Notes under the pieces: model-generated
Seen by the model: only the letters and a program-made list of their open reading frames with translations
Told to the model about the DNA's origin: nothing
Database searches by the model: none
Position numbers and translations under genes: made by a program
Part shown: positions 47,143-57,955 of the stretch, one piece after another
Numbering within the stretch: the first letter of the stretch is position 1
Layout: the number at the start of each line of letters is the position of its first letter
From: Lytechinus pictus
Taxonomy: Eukaryota > Echinodermata > Echinoidea > Temnopleuroida > Toxopneustidae
NCBI RefSeq assembly: GCF_037042905.1
Contig: NC_087247.1
Span: forward strand, 60,225,920-60,289,919
Direction of reading: 5' to 3'
Length of the DNA stretch: 64,000 nucleotides

Positions 47143-47759
47143 GAAGCAACCTTGTTTGAAAGAGTAAAATGAGAGGAACAATTTAAGACAAGATTCATCA
47201 AAATCGGTTAGGTAATAAGCAAGTTAGAGATGTTCAAAAAGTCCTGTTGTACTTTCTATGGGCATACTCAAATTGGCAAACTTGCTTTAAAATGGCTGAT
47301 TTTGTGGACAACTCCATTTGTTTTGTACACAAATTTTCAGATTTCCCCCTTTATTTTGAATATTTCACATTGTCTCTTCATGACCTTTAACATATTTTCC
47401 CATGACATATGTTATGCTCAGAAGGAGGCAAGATGCAATTTGAAAGATAATGAGGAAAATCAGAAAATTTGTGTACAAAACAAATCCTCCATTCTAAAGC
47501 ATAGTGTGGCCAATTTGAGGACCTCCATAGAAAGTAGAAGGCTCTTTAAACGTTCACGACTTGCTCATTTCTTATAAACGGATTTTGATGAAACTTGTTT
47601 TAAATTGTTCCTCCCATTTTACTCGTTCTAATAAAATTGCTTCTCTTCTTGGGTTTTGGTTTCCTTTAATCGCAAACAGAATTTTTAGGGCACTGTTAGT
47701 ATTTGTATTTCAGAACAAGATTTCAGTAAAGAATATTTTGAGGGTTTTATTTGTGTCAT

Positions 47760-48425
47760 TGATGTCAATGAAAACTACATTGCGAGGTGGTTTTATGAAC
47801 CGGTTTGGAAGATCGCTTCCTAGACCACTTCGACCATTCTCATTACACGTTAAACTAGTTTCCAGTAAACTAGTTTTAGGAACATAGTGAGAACGGTGTC
47901 GAAGATCACTTCCAACACTGCTTCGAGTGTTCTTCATTACATGTTAAGCTAGACACTTTCATGATAGACGTTTTCATTATACTTTCTAAAACGCGTTTAA
48001 AGGAAACTGATTCAGGAAACCAGTTTGAAAGATCGCTTTGCTTAAGCGTTCCCATTTGATCACCCGAAAGTGGTTTTCAAAACCACTTCACATAAGGCGG
48101 TCTGTTGCTATGGGAACACTCTCAGAGGGGTGACACATTTTGCGTGAAATTTGAAACCGCAGCGTAGGCATTCCACATACAGTGTGTGGAGTAGTGCGCT
48201 CGAAATGTGCGAAGATCGCTTCCTGAAGAACAGTTGTGTCCTCACACTAAAACCAGTTTAACGAGGCAAAGCAATCTTCAAAACTACATCGCGAGGTGGT
48301 TTTCTGAACTGGTTTGGACGATCGCTTCCAAGACCACTTCGACCGTTCTCATCAAATATTGAACTAATTTCCACGAAACTAGTTTCCAGTATATTTCAGG
48401 ACAGTAGTGAGAACGGTGTCTATCA
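47760..48425. repeat. Interspersed repeat with a ~140 bp internal direct repeat
   Basis: The block at about 47770-47900 (aaaactacattgcgaggtgg … gtgagaacggtgtc) recurs at about 48280-48422 with a few changes. Between them are units such as gaagatcgcttcctgaag and gaaaccagtttgaaagatcg. Both blocks end in gtgagaacggtgtc, which is the likely element border on the right. No ORF. Class not assigned. Confidence 0.55.
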
Positions 48426-50589
48426 GCCAAGTTGTCTGTGATACCCTCTCGCTTCTTCTCTCTTTAAAAAAAATAATTTTCTTAACCTTTTTCTCCACCT
48501 TCTATTTATTATCATATCTTTTTTTTGTAATTCAACTCTTCTAATACCACCAACCATCTCCAAGGCTTCAAGGCTTCTTCTTCTCTGCCCCCTCCACATC
48601 TCTCTCTCAACATTTTTGATAGACCCTGCAAGAAAGTGGTAGTACTGTATCAGACTTATTACCCATGTGCACTCCACTTTTCTGTACAGTGTTGTGATTT
48701 GGATTCATGCCATTCAACTTCATAATTCTAGCTCAATCTATTGATGACCTCATGGTGTTACAATAATAAGAATTTCTTGGATTCTTGAAAAATTGACAAA
48801 TAATTATCAGACCTTGAGATGTGACTATCTTTTCCTGTATGGGGTTTGTCAAACACAACTTATTAGGTGATCTGTTGATTTTGTTTGAATTTTCTCCTTT
48901 TTTTTATCATTCATTTATCTTTTTCCCGTTTTCTTGTAACCAATGAAGTTGCATTTCTATGAAGGCATTTTCCTGGAAATTGGCAAACTAGCACATCCTG
49001 TTCATAAAAATGACATATAAAGGTACATATGCACGTATGGGAGATCAAATAAAGACAGTATTTAGGGTTTAAAAAGCCAAGATGACCTAAATGAAAAAAA
49101 AAAAAAAAACATTGGTCTGACGAAAAAGTTTTAAATCTTTAAGAGTGTTGGGTATCTCTATATTCATTATTTATAAAGAAATACACAGTAAAATAAATCT
49201 ATGTCAAAAAACTAAAATTTCACTGTGCAACCTATTAAAGTTGACCTATAGCCCCTAGCGTAAAAATAAACTCAAGTGGAGGTATTGTGCTGATAGGTCA
49301 CATATACAATATACATTATTATTTGGCCATCTCAGCAAGTAGGGTGTCATTCCACAAGACAAATCACTGCTCTGTTCTGCCCCATTACCCATAATACAAA
49401 TTACAATAAACCTAGCAAACTGCAGGATCATCAAGTACATACATGTAAACCTCCAATAATACTTAACTTTAAGTAACCATTATAGTTACAAATTAGAAAG
49501 AATGTTGCCAATCTATGTAAGAAATTTGATAAGGATTTGGGTCAACTGCACACGTTTCGATTGTAGTTCTCAGCAATCTTCATGTACAGTAGATACCAGT
49601 ATACCACAATGCAGTTCATCTCATGATTTTTTTTCCACTTTAGTCCTTCACTACTCATTGTTCACCCCCAATTCTTTTTTTTCTTCTATCATTTCCAAAT
49701 TTCTTTCCTTGTAACTCATTCCTCCCACAATGATGAAGGTTATCAAGCTGTGCTGTATGTCATATCCTGCACAGATGCAAAAGGAGTTCAAGATTATGAC
49801 ATTGAAACAACTTTTTTTTAATGTCAGTGGTTTCTAATTCAATTTAACTTTGTAAAGCTTCCAATGGTATAATGCCCATTACACAGTCACATGCTAATAT
49901 CGTAAAACTGAACTGAAACCTAGACTGATTTTAACAAGATTCCCCATACATACAGAGTTTCTCTACATTTACACTGGCAAAGAGCCGCTAAATGCTGCCA
50001 CCTCCCCACTTCACAATATAATTAATTCAAAGAAATCCACCCCTTGCTTTATGGTGAATCTTATCATGTACGGTTAAATAATCATTCCATGACTGAGAAG
50101 TAACGAAAGGTCTCTTTCTAGTCCTAGCCAAAGAGTACTTTCCGGCTTCTTCCCCAGTTTACTTTATCTTGGGAGTAAATCAAGTACATTCATTCTAATA
50201 GAGGCGAGCCCTAATTCAGATTCTCCTTGTCAGAAGATGATTCAAATTAGCTTTGGTAAAAATCAAATGTTTTGAGGGGCAAAACTCAATTTGTATTTCT
50301 TTCATAAAAATACAATGGGTTGTGGCCTTCTGGCTCAAGAGTGGGTACCTCACATGAGAAAACTTGTATCCATAACACAGATATTCCTACCAAATATGGT
50401 TAAATCCAGAATATAAATTATAATTATTATTTTTTTAAATATCTATCATCGTTACTAGTTACACGCTGTACAAATTTTACAGAGGATTTTGCTGGAGTAA
50501 ACAGGAAGGATCCTGACTTGACAGGTGGTGGTGGTGAGAGAAGGTAGGGCATATCTTTATAATAGGGAGTATAGCCAAATGAAAAAAAA
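48426..50589. other. No gene recognised
   Basis: AT-rich DNA. At 48862 'ttaggtgatctgttgattttg' is a partial copy of the left end of the element at 54327-54726. An A tract lies at 49098. No exon is supported. Confidence 0.3.
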
Positions 50590-51324
50590 AAGACCTTTGA
50601 CCTTACCATGCGACCTCCGACTGCAGCATAACATGCAGGTCCCCGAAGTACATCTACCATCTAAAGTTTGGTTGAAAAGTGATTAATACCCGTTTCATAA
50701 ACCCATCTTCCAATTATCCGCCTAAGAGTAATGCGGATAATTCAATAAAAATTGCATTCACAAACTCCGAAAATAATCCGCACTATTTTTTTTATGAGCG
50801 CCCGACCTGAAAAAGGCGGATAATTGTCATGGCAACTGCACACACCCCCTCCGATGGGGTTGTGTTGGAAAAGGGTGACCTTGTGACCGCACCATGGCAA
50901 TTATCCGCATTACTTTGGAAATACGTTCATAAAGTCAAAATCTGGTCCTGATGCCGCTATAATTGCAGCATCGAAATAATGTGGATAACTCTGGTCCAGC
51001 TCCGATTTTACGACCAAATTATGCGGATATTATCCGCATAATTGGGTTTATGAAAGGGGTATTACGGTTGCAGAGTTAGGTGTCATAAGAGAGTCTTGCA
51101 TGTAAACATAACGTTGGCCTGAAAATGACCTTTGAACTTAACATGTGACCTTTGACTGCAGCATAACATGCAAGTAACCTAAGTGTATCTTTCATCCATG
51201 TTTGGTTGAAAAGTGACTTACGGTTGCGGAGTTATGTGTCATAATGTTTGTGACAGACGGACGGACGACGGACGACATTTGGATCCCTAAGACTCGCCTT
51301 CACCTCTGGTGGGCGAGACAAAAA
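50590..51324 (+). mobile_element. Satellite-core element, family B, copy B1 (left end missing)
   Basis: Units of ~150 bp contain gacctttgaccttaac, gcagcataacatgcaggt and ggttgaaaagtgacttacgg. They are followed by gacggacggacgacgg and a 3' hairpin GTCTCGCC... GGGCGAGAC near 51292-51320, then AAAA (the core text actctcgcc varies slightly). One unit is interrupted by the insertion at 50686-51061. Confidence 0.7.
50686..51061. mobile_element. Inverted-repeat MITE inserted in a family B satellite unit
   Basis: Ends TACCCGTTTCATAAACCCA and, reversed, TACCCCTTTCATAAACCCA. It is repeatedly studded with gcggataat and its mirror attatccgc. The satellite word 'gtgacttacggttg' of family B is split as gtgatta … ttacggttg, so tta is the probable target duplication (Harbinger-like). 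No ORF. Confidence 0.75.
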
Positions 51325-51374
51325 AGTATGAAACAAGGCTTGAAACAAGTCTAACTAGAGTTATCACTAATACC

Positions 51375-52180
51375 TCGGTCACATTTGCTCTATGGCAGCC
51401 GTACGGCAAGTCAAAAACAGACCTTTCATTCATATTTATTCAAACCACCTATATGTAGCTGGTACAAAAAAATGTTACAACGGCCGTACGGCCACAGTTA
51501 CCATGGCAACATTTTCTCACATGAAAGTATACTTCTTACCAATCTTTACCCCAAGACTTATGTGTGAGCAAAATATTATGAGAACTGGTTAAAAACTGAT
51601 CGTACCGCAAGATGTTTGCCTAATGTCTGACACATAATATATTGTTACCATGGTACACAGTTTCCGACACATGCAAAAATATGTCCTTCACATCTTTACC
51701 TCAAGTCCAATGTGTGAGTCAAATTTCATGAGAAATGGATGAAAACTGATCAAGAAGTTCAAACTGAATTTTTTAAACCAAATTTTTACCATATATGTTC
51801 TTACCATGGCAACGTGATTTGCGACACACATAAAATGTGCCTCACACCTCTTTAAATCAATACCGATACATTGTGTGCCAAATTTCATGAGAATTGGTTG
51901 AAAACTGCAAAAGTAGTTTTAACTGCAAGATTTTCATCTTATTTTTTGCCAAAATATACCATTACCATGGCAACACAATTTCCGACACATGCAAATAAAT
52001 ATTTCTTCCACATCTTTACCCTAACACCAATATGTGTTCCAAGTGTCATGAGCATTGGTTAAAAACTGAGAAAGTAGTTCGATGCGCAAGATTTGCAACA
52101 GACCGACTGACCGCCTGACCTTACGCTGGTTCCTACATATGTATACCCCCTTCAAACTTTGTTTGGCGGGGGTATACATG
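51375..52180 (+). mobile_element. Satellite-core element with 3' hairpin (family C)
   Basis: Three to four ~165 bp units contain ttaccatggcaacacaatt, cacatctttaccccaa and tttcatgagaattggttg. A gaccgactgaccgcctgacc spacer and a 3' hairpin GTATACCCCC … GGGGGTATAC at about 52140-52176 follow. The left end is not well defined. The first ~100 bp (gccgtacggc words) may belong to it. Confidence 0.6.
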
Positions 52181-52542
52181 CAACTACATGTACATGTATA
52201 GCTAGAAAACTCTTTACAAAATAGCATGACATTCAGATTTATCATCAAGGAGTAAAACCTTGAAAGTTTAAAAACCTAGATGGAATCTTCAAAGCACACA
52301 GTCAAAATGCATGCCTCAGCCATTGCCAGACCAGGGCCTCGTTGTATAAAAGTTACTATTATAGTAACTTTGCCATCCAATGATCCCTACCATGGCAACA
52401 ATGCTAATCAGCCAATCATAATGAACTTTGTGACCTTAGAACTATGACCATATGACCCCAAAATCTACAAGTAAAAAATGCCACTGGCACCACCTCTGAT
52501 TGGCGGAGGGATACAAGTAAATAACAAGGCATAAGCGATTTT

Positions 52543-52855
52543 GTGTCTCGCTCACTTATTAAAATAAATAACCAGAAATATCCTGATTTGCGAGGGCAGG
52601 CGACAGAATTGTATCAAAGCTTCATTGTGAAATGACTGGGATGGAATAACATTTAGAAGAGTCCTGCCCGAAAACTTTAATGTTGACCTCAAAATGAACT
52701 TTGACGATACCATATGACCCCCGAACACAATAACATGCAGGTCTCCTAAGTACACCTACAGGCTACAACCAAAGTTTGGTCGAAAAGTGACTTACGGTTG
52801 TGGAGTTATGTGTCATAAGGTTTGTGACGGATGACATTTGGTGGGCGAGACAAAA
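52543..52855 (+). mobile_element. Family B element, short copy B2
   Basis: Starts tgtctcgctcac, ends ggtgggcgagacaaaa, with a single satellite unit between. It is preceded by aacaaggcataagcgatttt; nearly the same 20 bp precede copy B3, so the two copies form a tandem pair. Confidence 0.7.
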
Positions 52856-52875
52856 AGCAAACAAGGCAAAAGCGA

Positions 52876-53629
52876 TTTTGTGTCTCGCCCATTTATGAAA
52901 ATAACCAGTGATTTGCGAGGGCATGGAAAAGAATTGTATCGAAACTTCATTGTGAAATGACTAGGATAGAATAACACTTGTTATAAGAGTCTTGCACGTA
53001 AACTTTAATGTTGACCTCAGTAAGTACATCTACTATCCAAGTTAGGTTAAAAAGTGATTTAGGGTTGCAGAGTTACGTGTCATAAGAGTCTTGCACGAAA
53101 ACTTTAACGTCGACCTGAAAATGACTTTTGACCTTACCTTGTGACCACTGACTGCAGCATTAAACATGCAGGTCCTCCAAGTCCATCTACCATCCAAGTT
53201 TGGTTGAAAAGTGACTTACAGTTGCGGAATTAGGTGTCATAAGAGAGTCTTGCATGATAACTTTAACGTCGACCTGAAAATGACCTTTGACCTTAACATG
53301 TGACCTGATTGCAGCATAACATGCAGGTCCCCCCCCCCCCAAGTCCATCTAGCATCCAAGTTTGGTTGAATAGTGACTTACAGTTGCGGAGTTAGGTGTC
53401 ATAAGAGTCTTGCATGTAAACTTTAATGTTGACCTAAAAAAAATGACCTTTGACCTTACCATGTGACCTCCGACTGCAGCATGACATGCAGGTCTCCTAA
53501 CTTCATCGGCAATCCAAGTTTGGTTGAAAAGTGACTTTCTGTTGTGGAGTTATGTGTCATAAGGTTTATGACAGACGGACGACATTTTGATCCCTAAGTC
53601 TCGCCTTCACCTCTGGTGGGCGAGACAAA
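52876..53629 (+). mobile_element. Family B element, copy B3
   Basis: Starts ttttgtgtctcgcccat and ends ctctggtgggcgagacaaa. It contains four satellite units, a shortened gacagacggacgac spacer and a 3' hairpin (GTCTCGCC/GGGCGAGAC). The subterminal left TGTCTCGCCCA is the inverse of the right TGGGCGAGACA. Nothing is recognised from 53630 to 54325. Confidence 0.75.
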
Positions 53630-54326
53630 GACTGAAATGTTTGGAGGTCTAACAGCACACAAACAAACACTATTGACTGTACACATGGTCCGGTGGTATT
53701 AGGTTTAACCCCGTCTTAAGTACTTTGGAGACAGAGTACATCCAGGTTGATGTATAATAAAAATTCATGAGCAGACCAAGAATTTTATACAGAATTGAGT
53801 TAATGGACTTATCAAGAAATAACCATGAAATACACTGTAACTGAATGACTGCTAAAAAATAAGCGATGGCGCTGCTCTATTTACATGTGGTATACGACTA
53901 CATGTACAAGTACAGTGCTCAATCAAAGTAAGAATCGGAAATGGAAAATGAGAATGAAATGTCAAGGAATCTCTAATTAACACAATTAAGAATGTAATGT
54001 TACATGTAGCTTTAATAATTAGTATCATACGTTGTGGACAATCTTTTGGTTGATAGCTGATGACAATCTATTGTTTAAAGGCAATTGCCTTTTTGTTTTT
54101 ATTTTCCAATACATTATATAATTTTGCCATGTATATTTATAGCAATAACTTAACGTAAAAAAATATGTGCAAAATAATATGTATCTAAAGCTTTCAATGT
54201 AATTATCTTAAAGAATTACAAAATGATTTGGAAAAAGAAGTTAAAGAGAACTTTGATTCATCTGAACAGTTTCTAATATTTAAAAAAATCCCAACACTGA
54301 TCAGCAAAATTGAGGCATAATATTTA

Positions 54327-54726
54327 GGTGATCTGTCGATCGACAGATCAACTATTAATTTTGTACAAATTTTCTTTTTTATTCATTTACTATTGATTTT
54401 TCTGCCCTTTTCTTGTTAGCACAAAATCTCCAAATCTACATCTTCAATTTCTTCAAAATATTATCAGTTATGGGGACTTATCATGTCATGTGTCAAAAGG
54501 TCATCATGACGTCATCTAGACGCCATTTTGTAAAATCACATTATCAATCATATCTCCATTGTCCTAGAACCCATGAAACATGTTCTTTTCATAAGAAAAG
54601 GTTCAGTTTTCATTATGATGATCATGATGATCATATTGATCTCAATAAACATGGTGATTGTATTCGTGATCATGAAATACAGAGACATATCACCTAATTC
54701 GTCCTCATGACGAATTAAAATTCTAG
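54327..54726 (+). mobile_element. Possible Helitron-type element with terminal palindromes
   Basis: The left end has a perfect 20 bp palindrome GATCTGTCGATCGACAGATC (54330-54349). The right end has the hairpin TAATTCGTC … GACGAATTA (54695-54717), followed 5 nt later by CTAG and T, matching the hairpin-then-CTRR rule for Helitron 3' ends. The 94-codon frame 54413-54697 is His/Asp-rich (HYDDHDDHIDLNKHGD) and is due to 'gatgatcat' repetition. No TC start was identified, so the class is tentative. Confidence 0.4.
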
Positions 54727-55244
54727 TTCTATTTAGTTTTACATCAAAAAGTACATTACTTTGTCACATTGCCAGCAACATTTGGGCCAACATGCATATC
54801 GTGATGATCTCTTCGACTGTGACCAAGAAATCTCAGGTGGTGTTAACTTCCCCAAATGCCACAACAGGAAGAACTGTTAACATCCTCCTCCATTCAAATT
54901 GCCTGGTAAAGGAAACTAGAGGATTATGAGATCATTGAACCTCAATAAAACATTTGGTATTATTTTAGAGGACTTGCTCTTCATGCATGGAAGAGAACAG
55001 ATGATCAAAATCCATGACATACATCCTTTGTTCCTAAAAACACTCATAAGTTCATTTCCTTTCTATTGGCAACATAAAATCCTTCAAAGACACCATGCAC
55101 AGACTATATATATTTTCCCACAAGTACTGTACAATACTGCAAATACATGAACACTAGAACAAGATAACATCAGTTTAGGAAGTTTCTATCAGCATTGCTG
55201 ACTTTGAAAACAGCTATTAAATAAATATTCACAAAAGAATACTA

Positions 55245-56386
55245 TGTCCATTGACCCAACATGACCTTTAACCATGATCATGTGACCTGAAACTCAGGCA
55301 GGATCTTCAGTGATACACTATCACCCTTATATCCAAGTTTCAAGAACTAGGTCCATATACTTTAGAAGTTATGACGACATTTCAAAAACTTAACCTTGGT
55401 TATGATTTCGATATTGATTCCCCCAACATGGTCTAAGTTCATTGACCCTAAATGACCTTTGACCTTGGTCATGTGACCTGAAACTCAGGCAGGATGTTCA
55501 GTAATACCTGATTACCCTTATGTCCAAGTTTCATGAACTAGGGCCATATACTTTCTAAGTTACGATGACATTTCAAAAACTTAACCTTAGGTTAAGTTAT
55601 GAGGCAAATTCAACAAAACCCCCAACACAGCCAAAGTTCATTGACCCTAAATGACCTTTGATTTTGGTCATGTGACCAGAAACAAGCACAAGATATTCAG
55701 GGATACATGGTTACTCTTATGTTTAAGTTTTATGAACTAACTAGACCAATAAACTTTCAAAGTTATGATGGTAATTTAAAAAATACCCCCAACTTGGCCA
55801 AAGTTCATTGACCTTAAATAACCTTTGACCTTGTGACCTGAAATTCGCACAGGATGTTCAGTGATACTTGATTGCTCTTATGTTTAAGTTTCATGAATCA
55901 GATCCATAAACTTTCAAAGTTATGATGGTAATTCAACAAATACCTCCAACTTGGCCAAAGTTCATTGACCTTAAATGACCTTTGACCTTAGTCATGTGAC
56001 TTGAAACTCAGGTAGGATGTTCAGTAATACTTGATTAACCTTATGTCCAAGTTTCATGAACTAAGTCTACCTGTATATATTTTCTAAGTTATGATGACCT
56101 TTCAAAAACTTAACCTTAGGTTAAGATTTTGATGATTCCCCAACATGGTCTAAGTTCATTGACCCTAAATGACTTTTGACCTTGGTCATGTGACCTGAGA
56201 CTCAGGCAGGATGTTCAGTAATACCTGTTTACCATTATATCCAAGTTTCATGAACTAGGTCCATATTCTTTCTAAGTTATGATGACATTTCAAAACTTTA
56301 ACCTTGGTTAAGATTTCAATGTTGACGACGCCGCCGTCGGAAAAGCGGCGCCTATAGTCTCGCTCTGCTATGCAGGCGAGACAAAA
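55245..56386 (+). mobile_element. Pearl/HINE-like element, family A, copy A3 (left end missing)
   Basis: About seven diverged ~160 bp satellite units with tgacctttgaccttggtc and ggatgttcagtaatac, then a gacgccgccgtcgg spacer and the 3' end tatgcaggcgagacaaaaa. The usual left end is absent. It is more diverged than A2 and A4. Confidence 0.7.
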
Positions 56387-56417
56387 ATGAGAGGAAAATT
56401 AACAACTAGTACATCCA

Positions 56418-57167
56418 TGATGTAGAGCTCATCCCGCGTCTCGAAAAGAAATTTAAAACAAATTTTAATTTCAGCCCAGTTGACACTGTAGTGAATTACA
56501 TTGGTGACATAAATTGAGGAAACAGAATCGAAATTGATGAACAAATTACATAGAAGCATTTTTTGTGATTCATGAACAAATTTTGTATAAATGAGAATAA
56601 ATATTTTTTTAGTCAAAATTTCTAAATACTGTGTAGGATCTTGGTGAACCTCATAAAGCTCTACCAGAAGGAAGCATCACAATCGGTCAACAAATAAAGA
56701 AGGAGAAGCATTTTTTGTGAGTTTTGAAAAATATGCATAAATTAAAATATTTAATGAGTTTCAAAATCCTGTGTTGAAATTTTGTATCCCCACCTACATG
56801 TAGAGCTATCATATTACATGTATAAAGCAAAATTCTGTGTACAAGTTTGGTGATCCTCATCCAGCTCTACCAGATGGAAGAAAAAAAAATCAAAATCGGT
56901 CAACGAATAAAGAAGAGGCATTTCATAAGAATTTTGAATAATATGCATAAATTAGCATTAAAAATTTTCTAGTCGAAATTCTGTGCAGAAGTTTGATGAA
57001 TCTCATGATGCTCTACCAGAAGGAAGCAAAAAAAAAAAAATCAGTCAACAAATAAAGAAGAAGCATTTTTTATGAATTTTGAAAATTGTGGACAGACGAG
57101 AGACGACGGACGCCACACCACACCACGCCACGCCTCATCTGGCCCTTCGGGCCGGATGAGCTAAAAA
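56418..57167 (+). mobile_element. Satellite-core element with 3' hairpin (family E)
   Basis: Left subterminal AGCTCATCCCG, and right GGATGAGCT as its inverse. The core is ~130 bp units containing agctctaccagatggaag, aaatcggtcaacgaataaag and gaataatatgcataaatta. A gacagacgagagacgacgg spacer and the 3' hairpin CTCATCTGGCCC TTCG GGGCCGGATGAG at 57134-57161 (one bulge) follow. Confidence 0.65.
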
Positions 57168-57955
57168 CTTCAAAAAATGATAAACATAACCTAAAATCAT
57201 TTGACCTTTTACCCCATCATCCTCATGTACACACGAGGTATTATCCAAGGATCATTTGAACCATGTATGAGCAAAATTTATGCAGAAAATATAAAGAAAC
57301 AAGATTTAGTTTGAAAAAAAAAACACTAACAACTAACAACAGAACAACATGAAAAGTGATTACTAGGTCTATGCCGAATTTCATTCAGGCGAGACTAAAA
57401 GCTATCCAATGACTGTTGTGACCTTTAACCTTGATACCTCCAATCTACCAAGACCATCCTTAATCACATGCTTACATGTAAATGAGTTTGAAATTGATCC
57501 CTAAAATTATTATTTCATTGCAAGAATGGGATAAATAAATGTAAGTACCCTTTGGCATGTTCTAACTCACTAAATCACTCCAAAAGTAGAGAGCAAGTAC
57601 CCTTCAGTACAGAGTGCTACATAACTTTTTTGAAGCACTTGCCCGATCAGGCAAGTGAATTCCTAAATAGTTGGAAAATACTTGCCCGAAAATATATTTC
57701 ACTTGCCCGAAAAAAATCTTTCAAAATGTTTTACTGCTTCAAAAGAAAGTAGTGCGGTTTTATATACCATTGCTTTTTCCTCTCATTTAAACATGAACTG
57801 GCCTGCGTACCTTGTATTTGTAATATTCAGGGTTTTTTTCAAAATGATTTTATCTTGCCTGCCATGACTGAAATTAGTGTCAATATGCCATTGTATTAAT
57901 TTCCTCTATCCTATTTTTTCATGTACTTTTGTATATGACCAAGGCACAAAATAAA

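Larger units (their letters stand above)
44166..47665. mobile_element. TTAA-flanked element split by a 2.9 kb insertion
   Basis: TTAA at 44162-44165 and 47666-47669. Left aaggaaactaaagcccaag and the mirror of the right end (aaggaaaccaaaacccaag) match. The inverse similarity continues past the insertion (agtaaaatgagaggaacaat versus its mirror near 47620) for about 170 bp. Without the insertion the element is about 550 bp. No transposase is present. Confidence 0.8.

Noticed and set aside
54413..54697. His/Asp-rich 94-codon protein (metal-binding look)
   Set aside because: The His/Asp run comes from a gatgatcat repeat within a probable Helitron-type element; there is no start context or homology.
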